The notes under the pieces are model-generated. The model had not been told where the DNA came from, did no database searches, and saw only the letters and a list, made by a program, of their open reading frames with translations. A stretch of DNA of 7,407 bases, from the NCBI GenBank assembly GCA_946885545.1, contig CAMPGP010000102.1, positions 1-7,407 on the forward strand, written 5' to 3'. This DNA is from an uncultured Altererythrobacter sp. (GTDB lineage Bacteria > Pseudomonadota > Alphaproteobacteria > Sphingomonadales > Sphingomonadaceae). A program made the position numbers and the translations under genes. Positions 1-4,739 of this stretch are shown piece by piece (positions within the stretch are counted from its first letter, which is position 1; every line of letters begins with the position of its first letter).

Positions 1-1
1 G

Positions 2-493
2 GCCTACACCACGCGCGTCGGCAGCGGGCCCTTCCCGACCGAGCTGTCGGACGATGTCGGCCAGCGGCTGGGCGAACGCGGGCACGAGTTCGGCACCGTC
101 ACGGGGCGCCAGCGCCGCTGCGGCTGGTTCGATGCGGTTCTGGTGCGCCAGTCGTGCGCCATCAGCGGCGTCACCGGCATCGCGCTGACCAAACTCGACG
201 TGCTCGACGGGTTCGAGACGGTGAAGATCTGCACCGGTTATCGCCTGCACGGCAAGATCATGGACTATTTCCCCTCGCACGCCGCCGACCAGGCCGCGGT
301 CGAGCCGATCTACGAGGAAATGGACGGGTGGCAGGAAACAACCGCGGGCGCGCGCTCGTGGGCCGATCTCCCGGCGCAGGCGATCAAGTACATCCAGCGC
401 GTGCAGGAACTGATCGAAACCCCGGTCGCGCTTGTCTCGACCAGCCCCGAACGCGAGGACACCATTCTGGTGCGCGACCCGTTCATAGACTGA
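2..493 (+). CDS. purA: Adenylosuccinate synthetase, C-terminal part (5' end outside window)
   Basis: PurA joins IMP and aspartate using GTP to make adenylosuccinate, the first step from IMP to AMP, in the cytosol. The open frame runs in from the left edge and ends at TGA 491-493, giving 163 residues. PurA is usually about 430 residues, so roughly the last 38% is present. Recognisable family segments are GPFPTEL near the start, [10 protein letters not shown], and [16 protein letters not shown], the region that helps form the nucleotide/IMP site. The C-terminus ([12 protein letters not shown]) is also typical. The frame is open from base 2, so a GTG at 143 is internal and not a start. No convincing terminator follows: a 5-bp stem (496-500 with 509-513) lacks a T tract. 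The next gene begins 90 bp downstream behind its own promoter, so the two are probably transcribed separately. Confidence 0.96.
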   Translation, partial: AYTTRVGSGPFPTELSDDVGQRLGERGHEFGTVTGRQRRCGWFDAVLVRQSCAISGVTGIALTKLDVLDGFETVKICTGYRLHGKIMDYFPSHAADQAAVEPIYEEMDGWQETTAGARSWADLPAQAIKYIQRVQELIETPVALVSTSPEREDTILVRDPFID

Positions 494-524
494 AGTCGCG
501 AGGACCGGCGCGAAAGCTCCATTC

Positions 525-553
525 TTGACATAGTCCCGCTTTGTTCTACTCGT
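525..553 (+). promoter_or_regulatory. Candidate sigma70-type promoter for the receiver-like/MarR regulator
   Basis: A perfect TTGACA -35 hexamer lies at 525-530. At 16-17 bp spacing the -10 region falls around 547-553 (TACTCG or ACTCGT), which matches the consensus poorly, so the -35 carries the call. The placement, 30-55 bp before the ATG at 584 and after the purA stop, fits a dedicated promoter. The -10 region lies inside the LexA-type repeat at 543-557, an arrangement expected for a repressed promoter. Confidence 0.5.
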
Positions 554-557
554 GTTC
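543..557 (+). promoter_or_regulatory. Candidate LexA (SOS) operator, GTTC-N7-GTTC
   Basis: The sequence GTTC (543-546), seven bases, GTTC (554-557) is an exact match to the direct-repeat LexA box described for alphaproteobacteria such as Rhodobacter and Caulobacter. It overlaps the presumed -10 region of the promoter whose -35 is at 525-530 and ends 26 bp before the start codon of the downstream regulator. Bound LexA would be expected to block RNA polymerase there. The match and its position are seen directly; SOS control of the downstream gene is inferred. Confidence 0.62.
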
Positions 558-572
558 GCAGCTAGAGCTGCG
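557..572 (+). repeat. Perfect 7-bp-arm inverted repeat in the 5' leader
   Basis: CGCAGCT (557-563) and AGCTGCG (566-572) are exact reverse complements separated by two bases. The palindrome abuts the second half of the LexA-type repeat and lies just before the GGAG ribosome-binding site (572-575). Winged-helix regulators often bind such dyads as dimers, so it could be an autoregulatory operator for the downstream gene. It could instead be a small RNA hairpin at the 5' end of the transcript. Neither role is shown by sequence alone. Confidence 0.4.
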
Positions 573-583
573 GAGTCGAGAAC

Positions 584-1558
584 ATGGGACAAGCGGATTT
601 CGCCTACGACATGGTGGGAACGGAACAGCGCGCCGCGCTTGCGGTGGCGATCTACGGCGACGATGCGGCGCAACGCCAGGCGATCGGTGAAGATGCGCGG
701 ACTGCGGGACTGCGGCTGGGTGACGTCGGACCCGTCGCGGAGCTCGTCGAGGGTGCGGAGCGAGCGCTCGCGGACGTTGTGGTGATCGACTGTCCGAGTG
801 CTGAGGCGGCGACTCTGGCGGCGCTGGCGCGGCTCGACGTGCGCGCTGCCAACGCCGGGGCGCAACTGGTGGTTTCGACCGGCATGGACGCGCTCGACGC
901 GGTGTTCGGCTGCCTCGACCAGTCGCGCGCGCAGGTCCTCGTCGACCCGACTAGGGGGGAGCGCGTAATTGCGCTCGGGCGCGCCTTGGCCATTCTGCCG
1001 GGAATGCGCGTTCGCGAACTCTCGCATGACGACCGGCTGGCATTGCTCCGCCTGACCGAACAGGTGAGCGAGATCGCGGCGCGGCTCGATCGCCTTTCCG
1101 GCGGACTGGCGCACGATCCGGCCGCGTTCCGTTTCGAATCGCCGACCGATGATTACCGCGGCGAAATGGAAGCGGCCGAGCGCAAGCTGCTGCGCCAGCC
1201 CCGCCCGCCGTTGCCCGATCCGCGGCTGGTGCGTCGGATCATCCGCCAGCGGCGCCTGCGCGATCGCTTTTTCGACTCCGCAATGTTCGCCGATCCCGCA
1301 TGGGACATCCTCCTCGATCTCACCGCCGCCCGGGCCGAACACGTGCGCGTCTCGGTCACCAGCCTGTGCATCGCGAGCGGCGTGCCGCCGACCACCGCAC
1401 TACGCTGGATCGGGCAGATGGTCGAGGCCGGCCTGCTCGAACGGGTGGAGGACGAAGCAGACCGGCGGCGCGCCTTCATCGCCCTGTCGGACAGCGCGGC
1501 CGATGCCATGGCTCGCTACTTCGCCGAACTGGGGAAGAGCGCGGAGAAGCTGGGCTGA
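584..1558 (+). CDS. Two-domain regulator: receiver-like N-terminus and MarR-type winged helix
   Basis: The 324-residue protein is a probable DNA-binding transcription regulator. Residues about 16-136 look like a degenerate response-regulator receiver fold, with alternating hydrophobic strands and helices: AALAVAIYGDD (18-27), ADVVVIDC (63-70, with Asp69 at the usual phospho-acceptor place), QLVVSTG (94-100) and AQVLVDP (116-122). The conserved lysine expected after strand 5 is not seen, so phosphorylation is doubtful. Residues 146-172 are probably helical and may dimerise. A basic stretch (213-228, rich in RR) precedes the winged helix at about 237-305, whose recognition helix is near 268-281 and whose wing is DEADRRRAFIAL. 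The domain resembles MarR-family proteins common in sphingomonads. The ATG is preceded by GGAG at 572-575 with 8-bp spacing. The gene stands alone, facing the transporter gene. Its promoter carries a LexA-type box, suggesting DNA-damage induction. Its targets are unknown. Confidence 0.82.
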   Translation: MGQADFAYDMVGTEQRAALAVAIYGDDAAQRQAIGEDARTAGLRLGDVGPVAELVEGAERALADVVVIDCPSAEAATLAALARLDVRAANAGAQLVVSTGMDALDAVFGCLDQSRAQVLVDPTRGERVIALGRALAILPGMRVRELSHDDRLALLRLTEQVSEIAARLDRLSGGLAHDPAAFRFESPTDDYRGEMEAAERKLLRQPRPPLPDPRLVRRIIRQRRLRDRFFDSAMFADPAWDILLDLTAARAEHVRVSVTSLCIASGVPPTTALRWIGQMVEAGLLERVEDEADRRRAFIALSDSAADAMARYFAELGKSAEKLG

Positions 1559-1623
1559 TCTGCAAAACCGTGGGGAGAACGTCGGTTCTGCGCGAACCAA
1601 TTCCGTGCGAAACTGCCGCCCGA

Positions 1624-2193
1624 TCAGTTCTCGATCTGCGCCGCTAGCAGCCAGATCCCGATCGCCAGAAACAACAACGCGGCCACCGTGCGTACGACGC
1701 CGAGCGGCACTTTCGCGAGCAGCGCCTGGCCAAGATAGATCGCAGGCACGTTGGCGATCATCATCCCCAGCGTCGTGCCGGCGGTCACCGTCAGCACATT
1801 CTGGAACTGAGCGCCGAGTGCGATGGTGGCGATCTGGGTCTTGTCTCCCATCTCCACCAGGAAGAACGCTAACAGAGTGGTCAGGAACCCGCCGAAGCGG
1901 CGGGGCTTCGCTTCCTCGTCTTCGTCGAAGGTGTCGGGAACCAGCGTCCATGCAGCCATCGCGATGAACGACAGGGCGACGAGATAGCGAAACCAATTTC
2001 CATCGAGCAGGAAGCTGGCCCGTTCCCCTACGAAAGCCGCGAAGGCATGATTGGCGATCGTCGCGAACAGGATGCCGAGAGCGATCGGCAGCGGCGCCTT
2101 GAAACGCGCGGCGAGAACGATCGCGAGCAGCATGGTCTTGTCGCCGATCTCGGCGAGCGCGACCACGGCGGTCGAAGTGAGGAAGGCTTCCAA
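1624..2193 (-). CDS. TMEM165/GDT1-family (UPF0016) cation transporter, probable Mn2+ exporter
   Basis: The 189-residue inner-membrane protein has the two diagnostic family motifs E-x-G-D-K-T: EIGDKT at 15-20 and EMGDKT at 114-119. They sit in the first helices of two inverted three-helix halves, giving six membrane segments in total. An acidic loop (DTFDEDEE, 87-94) joins the halves. Bacterial relatives such as Vibrio MneA export manganese; eukaryotic TMEM165/Gdt1 carry Mn2+/Ca2+. The start chosen is TTG at 2193, because GGAG lies 7 bp upstream (2204-2201) and because homologs begin MEAFLTSTAVV. An in-frame ATG at 2235 would add 14 residues unlike the family and lies in the leader. A yybP-ykoY riboswitch precedes the gene and strongly supports a manganese role. 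The gene converges on the regulator, leaving a 65-bp gap. Confidence 0.92.
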   Translation of the reverse strand: MEAFLTSTAVVALAEIGDKTMLLAIVLAARFKAPLPIALGILFATIANHAFAAFVGERASFLLDGNWFRYLVALSFIAMAAWTLVPDTFDEDEEAKPRRFGGFLTTLLAFFLVEMGDKTQIATIALGAQFQNVLTVTAGTTLGMMIANVPAIYLGQALLAKVPLGVVRTVAALLFLAIGIWLLAAQIEN

Positions 2194-2267
2194 GGGAATT
2201 CTCCGGGGCCGGGCACCAGGCAAGACGAACGGCATCGCACCACGCGCCCGGCCGGGCGGTGTGCCAT
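2194..2267 (-). promoter_or_regulatory. Leader between riboswitch aptamer and transporter start: candidate expression platform
   Basis: This 74-nt leader contains a very stable palindrome, GCCCGGCCGGGC (2246-2257), inside a longer imperfect hairpin (about 2238-2266). Part of it (2246-2253) is exactly complementary to a second segment (2207-2214) that directly precedes the GGAG Shine-Dalgarno at 2204-2201. The same strand can therefore fold locally or pair next to the ribosome-binding site. This would suit control of translation, since no T tract for a terminator is visible. The pairings are seen; the switching mechanism is inferred. Confidence 0.4.
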
Positions 2268-2379
2268 GCCATTGGTCTCGCCCGAGCGGTTCCCCGCTCC
2301 CCGTGCGCCACGACCTCTCGGCCGAGTATGTTGACGCATGGGCCCGCCGCTTGCGGCGGTCGGCTACTCCCCAGATGAC
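2268..2379 (-). promoter_or_regulatory. yybP-ykoY manganese riboswitch (aptamer)
   Basis: Read on the minus strand, this stretch carries the hallmark conserved blocks of the yybP-ykoY class in order: GGGGAGTAG soon after the 5' end, GTCAACATACTC in the middle, and GCGAGACC near the 3' end. The helices fit. P1 pairs GUCAU (2379-2375) with AUGGC (2272-2268). A hairpin has 7-bp arms, CCGCCGC/GCGGCGG (2359-2344). A 7-bp stem pairs UGCGUCA with UGGCGCA and encloses the palindrome CUCGGCCGAG. A 6-bp stem-loop has a GGAA tetraloop, GAGCGG/CCGCUC. The class binds Mn2+ and turns on manganese exporters. Here it lies upstream of a TMEM165/GDT1-family gene, a known partner. It starts 31 bp after the siroheme gene's stop, and no separate promoter is obvious. 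Confidence 0.93.
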
Positions 2380-2402
2380 GCCCGCTGCCTAGCGGCGCCG
2401 TC
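2377..2402 (-). repeat. Imperfect stem-loop just upstream of the riboswitch, overlapping its P1
   Basis: On the minus strand CCGCT-AGGC-AGCGG forms a 5-bp stem with a four-base loop. The flanking GACG (2402-2399) and CGTC (2380-2377) pair outside a small internal loop. The outer 3' arm shares bases 2377-2379 with the 5' strand of riboswitch P1, so the two structures cannot both form completely in a read-through transcript. Confidence 0.35.
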
Positions 2403-2403
2403 T

Positions 2404-2427
2404 GGCTGGATCAACCCTGATCCAGCC
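2404..2427 (-). repeat. Perfect 10-bp-arm stem-loop spanning the siroheme gene stop codon
   Basis: GGCTGGATCA (2427-2418 on the minus strand) and TGATCCAGCC (2413-2404) are exact reverse complements around a GGGT loop. The stop codon TGA (2413-2411) lies within the 3' arm. No T run follows, so it is not a standard intrinsic terminator. It may protect the 3' end of the upstream operon mRNA, mark a processing point before the manganese-controlled leader, or act with Rho. Confidence 0.55.
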
Positions 2428-3184
2428 GCAGGACCACGGTGAGGCCCGCTCGCGCAACGTCGGCTGGCAGCGCGATGCGCACGGCATCAGCGCGGGCGCG
2501 GTCGAGGATCGCCGGGGCAAGCCCGGGATCGTGCAGAACGGTGTCGGCCTGGCCGAGCAGACGCGCTTGCCGCAGCGTGAGGTCCTCGGGGTCGTCGCTC
2601 GCGAGCCCGAATTCGACTGAGCGCGCGGGTTCGCCTTCGCTTGCATCGGCGGCCCATTGCACGACCCGTTCCGCCGAACCGTCGCGCAACGGATCGAGCG
2701 CCCCGTCCTCGGCCAGCGCGGCATCGAGCGCGCGGCGGCGTTCGTCGGCGGCCGGAAAGCGCGAGCGCAAGGTTTCGCGCGCCGCATGGAGTGCCAGCGC
2801 CAGCTGTCCGAGCGATTGCGGCAGCAGTGCCTCGAGCCGCAGGCGCAGGTGCTTCGCCAGGCCCGCGGATGCGCCGCCCGTGCCCACCGCCACCAGCACC
2901 GGATCGCGGTCGAGCACGCTGGGGACCGTGAAGTCGCAAAGTTCTGGTCGGTCGATCGCGTTGACCAGCAGTCCCTTCGCCTTCAGTCGGCGCACAGCGA
3001 CTTCCGCTTCGCCTGCATCTTCCAGCGCGACGAAAGCGAGCCGCGCATGATGCGCCTCGGCCTCGCCGCAGCACCTCCCGCCGGCACGTTCGACCAGCCG
3101 CCGCTTGGCATCCGCCGCCTCGCCCGTGCCGACCACTACGACGCACGCGCCATCGATCCGGTGGAAGAGCGGCAGGCTGTTCAC
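2411..3184 (-). CDS. Siroheme synthase-type precorrin-2 dehydrogenase/sirohydrochlorin ferrochelatase (CysG N-terminal/Met8-like)
   Basis: This 257-residue cytosolic enzyme should oxidise precorrin-2 with NAD+ and insert Fe2+ to make siroheme, the cofactor of sulfite and nitrite reductases. The N-terminus has a Rossmann NAD site, VVVVGTGEAADAKRRL (15-30). Asp78 in NAID matches the catalytic Asp104 region of Salmonella CysG. The segment from FTVPSVLDRDPVLVAV to the GTGGAS loop (101-106) and LRLRLEALLPQSLGQLA are strongly CysG-like; by ungapped counting the place of the CysG phosphoserine holds Thr102. Residues about 191-257 (DDPEDLTLRQARLLGQAD and onward) look like a decayed, shortened start of the SUMT methyltransferase domain that follows in full CysG. 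The GTG start overlaps the lysA stop (GTGA, 3184-3181), there is no strong ribosome-binding site, and homologs begin NSLPLFHR. Translation is probably coupled to lysA. Uroporphyrinogen methylation must be done elsewhere. Confidence 0.88.
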   Translation of the reverse strand: MNSLPLFHRIDGACVVVVGTGEAADAKRRLVERAGGRCCGEAEAHHARLAFVALEDAGEAEVAVRRLKAKGLLVNAIDRPELCDFTVPSVLDRDPVLVAVGTGGASAGLAKHLRLRLEALLPQSLGQLALALHAARETLRSRFPAADERRRALDAALAEDGALDPLRDGSAERVVQWAADASEGEPARSVEFGLASDDPEDLTLRQARLLGQADTVLHDPGLAPAILDRARADAVRIALPADVARAGLTVVLRLDQG

Positions 3185-4440
3185 AGCCAGTCGGGAACCC
3201 GTTCGGCGTCCATGATCGCGTCCGCCGGGATACGTTCGGCGACCACTGCGAGGCGGTCGCCATCGACCAGCACCTCGGGCACGAAGCCGCGGCTGTTGTA
3301 GCTCGATGCCATCGTCGCGCCGTAGGCGCCAGCGGTGCGGAAGATGGCGAGGTCGCCGGCCGAGAGTGCATCGGTTTCGCGGTCCATGGCAAACGTGTCG
3401 CCGGTCTCGCAGATCGGGCCCACGACGTGGACGGTCGCCCTCTCGCCGGTCGGCTCCACCGCTTCGATATCGTGCCACGCGCCGTACATCGCCGGGCGCG
3501 CGAGATCGTTCATCGCCGCATCGACGATCACGAACGGCGGCCCGTTGCCACTGCGCTTCGATCGGATCACGCGGGTCAGCAATACGCCTGCGTTGCCAGC
3601 AATCACGCGGCCCGGTTCGAAGGTCAGTCGCACGTCCCACGCCTGCGTGACCCGCGCGACCATCGCGCCGTATTCCGCGGGGGAGGGCATGATCTCGCCC
3701 GGCTTGTAGGGAACGCCAAGCCCGCCGCCGAGATCGGCGTGGGTCACCGATTGCCCCTGCGCCCGCAGTTCGCCGATCAGCGCTCCGAGCTTGACGAAGG
3801 CGGTTTCGAGCGGCTCCAGCTCGCCGAGCTGGCTGCCGATATGAACTGCCAGCCCGCGCATATCGAGCCCCTCCTCTCGTGCGAGCGCGGCGTAGATCGC
3901 GCCCGCGCGATCGAGCGGGACGCCGAACTTGTTCTCGGATTTTCCGGTCGAGATCTTCTCGTGTGTGCGCGCGTCGACATCGGGGTTTACCCGCAGCGCG
4001 CAGGACGCCTTGCGGCCGAGGCGCCGGGCGATCGACGCGAGCTCGTAGCCCTCTTCCTCCGACTCGACGTTGAACTGGCCGAGCCCCGATTCGAGGCCCT
4101 GCACCAGCTCGGCGTGGGTCTTGCCGACGCCCGAGAACACTACGTCCTGCGGTGCCATCCCCGCGGCGAGGGCGCGGGTGAGCTCCCCGCCCGAAACGAC
4201 GTCCGCGCCATAGCCTTCCTTGCGCAGCACGCTCAGCACCGCGAGGTTCGGGTTGGCCTTTACCGCAAAGGCGAGGTGCGGTCGGTCGAGCGCGGTCAGC
4301 GCCTCGCGGAACACCCGTGCGTGGCGCACCAGCGTGGCGCGCGAATAGACATAGACGGGCGTGCCGACCGCTTCGGCGATGGCGGAAAGCGGCACGTCCT
4401 CGGCATGGAGAACGCCATCGCGAAGCTGGAAATGGTCCAT
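3181..4440 (-). CDS. lysA: Diaminopimelate decarboxylase
   Basis: LysA removes CO2 from meso-diaminopimelate to give L-lysine, the last step of lysine synthesis, using pyridoxal phosphate in the cytosol. The 419 residues match the usual family length. The fold-III PLP barrel shows the cofactor lysine in AFAVKANPN (Lys61), HIGSQ (200-204), the phosphate-binding LGGGLG (237-242) and EPGR (275-278). The second domain carries the active-site CETGD (344-348, Cys344 from the partner subunit) and YNSRGF (381-386). The ATG start fits the family N-terminus (MDHFQLRDGVLHAEDV), although no clear Shine-Dalgarno precedes it. It lies 62 bp after the small lipoprotein gene, and its stop overlaps the start of the siroheme gene by four bases, so it is likely part of one minus-strand operon with argH. 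Confidence 0.97.
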   Translation of the reverse strand: MDHFQLRDGVLHAEDVPLSAIAEAVGTPVYVYSRATLVRHARVFREALTALDRPHLAFAVKANPNLAVLSVLRKEGYGADVVSGGELTRALAAGMAPQDVVFSGVGKTHAELVQGLESGLGQFNVESEEEGYELASIARRLGRKASCALRVNPDVDARTHEKISTGKSENKFGVPLDRAGAIYAALAREEGLDMRGLAVHIGSQLGELEPLETAFVKLGALIGELRAQGQSVTHADLGGGLGVPYKPGEIMPSPAEYGAMVARVTQAWDVRLTFEPGRVIAGNAGVLLTRVIRSKRSGNGPPFVIVDAAMNDLARPAMYGAWHDIEAVEPTGERATVHVVGPICETGDTFAMDRETDALSAGDLAIFRTAGAYGATMASSYNSRGFVPEVLVDGDRLAVVAERIPADAIMDAERVPDWL

Positions 4441-4474
4441 GCGCGGGCGATTAGCGGGTGACGCGGCGCCAGTC

Positions 4475-4493
4475 GAGCAAGCCTTGCTTGCCC
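4475..4493 (-). repeat. Stem-loop between lipoprotein gene and lysA
   Basis: On the minus strand GGGCAAGC and GCTTGCTC pair over 8 bp (one G-U) around a three-base AAG loop. It occupies most of the 62-bp spacer upstream of lysA. No T tract follows, so it is more likely an mRNA processing or stability element, or a partial terminator, than a full intrinsic terminator. Confidence 0.4.
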
Positions 4494-4502
4494 GGTGGCT
4501 AG

Positions 4503-4739
4503 CTACTGCGGCGGCAGGTCGAAGGGGTCGTCCTCCCGCTCTTCCGAGCGGCGGCGCAGTTCGACGTTGCGTTCGGGCGCTGCCTGGGGATCCAGTTCGA
4601 GCAACTCTTCCCCGCTCGGCCTGACCTCTGTGCCGTACGGCGCCACCGGCAGTGCTTCGCCGGCCAGCGGCTCGAGGTCCGATCGCTGCCCGCAGGCGGC
4701 GAGCGTGGCGAGAGCCAGCAGGGCGAGGGTCTTGCGCAT
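4503..4739 (-). CDS. Small lipoprotein between argH and lysA (LptM/LppL-like position)
   Basis: The 78-residue product starts with a lipoprotein signal peptide: MRKT, then a short hydrophobic stretch ending in the lipobox LAAC with the lipidated Cys16. The residue after Cys is Gly, so the protein would be expected to be sorted to the outer membrane. The mature part is short, acidic and proline-rich (GEELLELDP; EEREDDPFDLPP) and has no recognised enzyme motif. A small lipoprotein before lysA is a common arrangement in proteobacteria, and some such proteins (LptM) assist the LPS translocon. Whether this one does cannot be told from sequence. The ATG overlaps the argH stop by one base (TGATG, 4741-4737), with GGAGG a few bases upstream inside argH, so translation is probably coupled to argH. 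Confidence 0.85.
   Translation of the reverse strand: MRKTLALLALATLAACGQRSDLEPLAGEALPVAPYGTEVRPSGEELLELDPQAAPERNVELRRRSEEREDDPFDLPPQ

Noticed and set aside
496..513. Stem TCGCG/CGCGA after purA as a terminator
   Set aside because: Only 5 bp with an 8-base loop and no T tract.
1577..1598. GAAC-N4-GTTC and GGTTC-N5-GAACC in the gap between the regulator and the transporter, resembling a Gram-positive LexA box
   Set aside because: It lies between two convergent genes where no promoter is expected, and the organism looks alphaproteobacterial, whose LexA uses GTTC-N7-GTTC. It is more likely a short 3' hairpin (1584-1598), and without a T tract I do not call it a terminator either.
1149..1967. 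Long plus-strand open frame running past the regulator's stop
   Set aside because: It is a different frame of the regulator gene and the antisense of the transporter; the arginine/serine/proline-rich product is typical of GC-rich shadow frames.
3185..3640. Extension of the siroheme gene upstream into lysA
   Set aside because: The extra residues are low-complexity arginine-rich text from an alternate frame of lysA; the family N-terminus starts at the GTG at 3184.
3427..4461. Long plus-strand open frame opposite lysA
   Set aside because: It is antisense to a clear lysA with all catalytic motifs; the long open frame follows from high GC codon bias.
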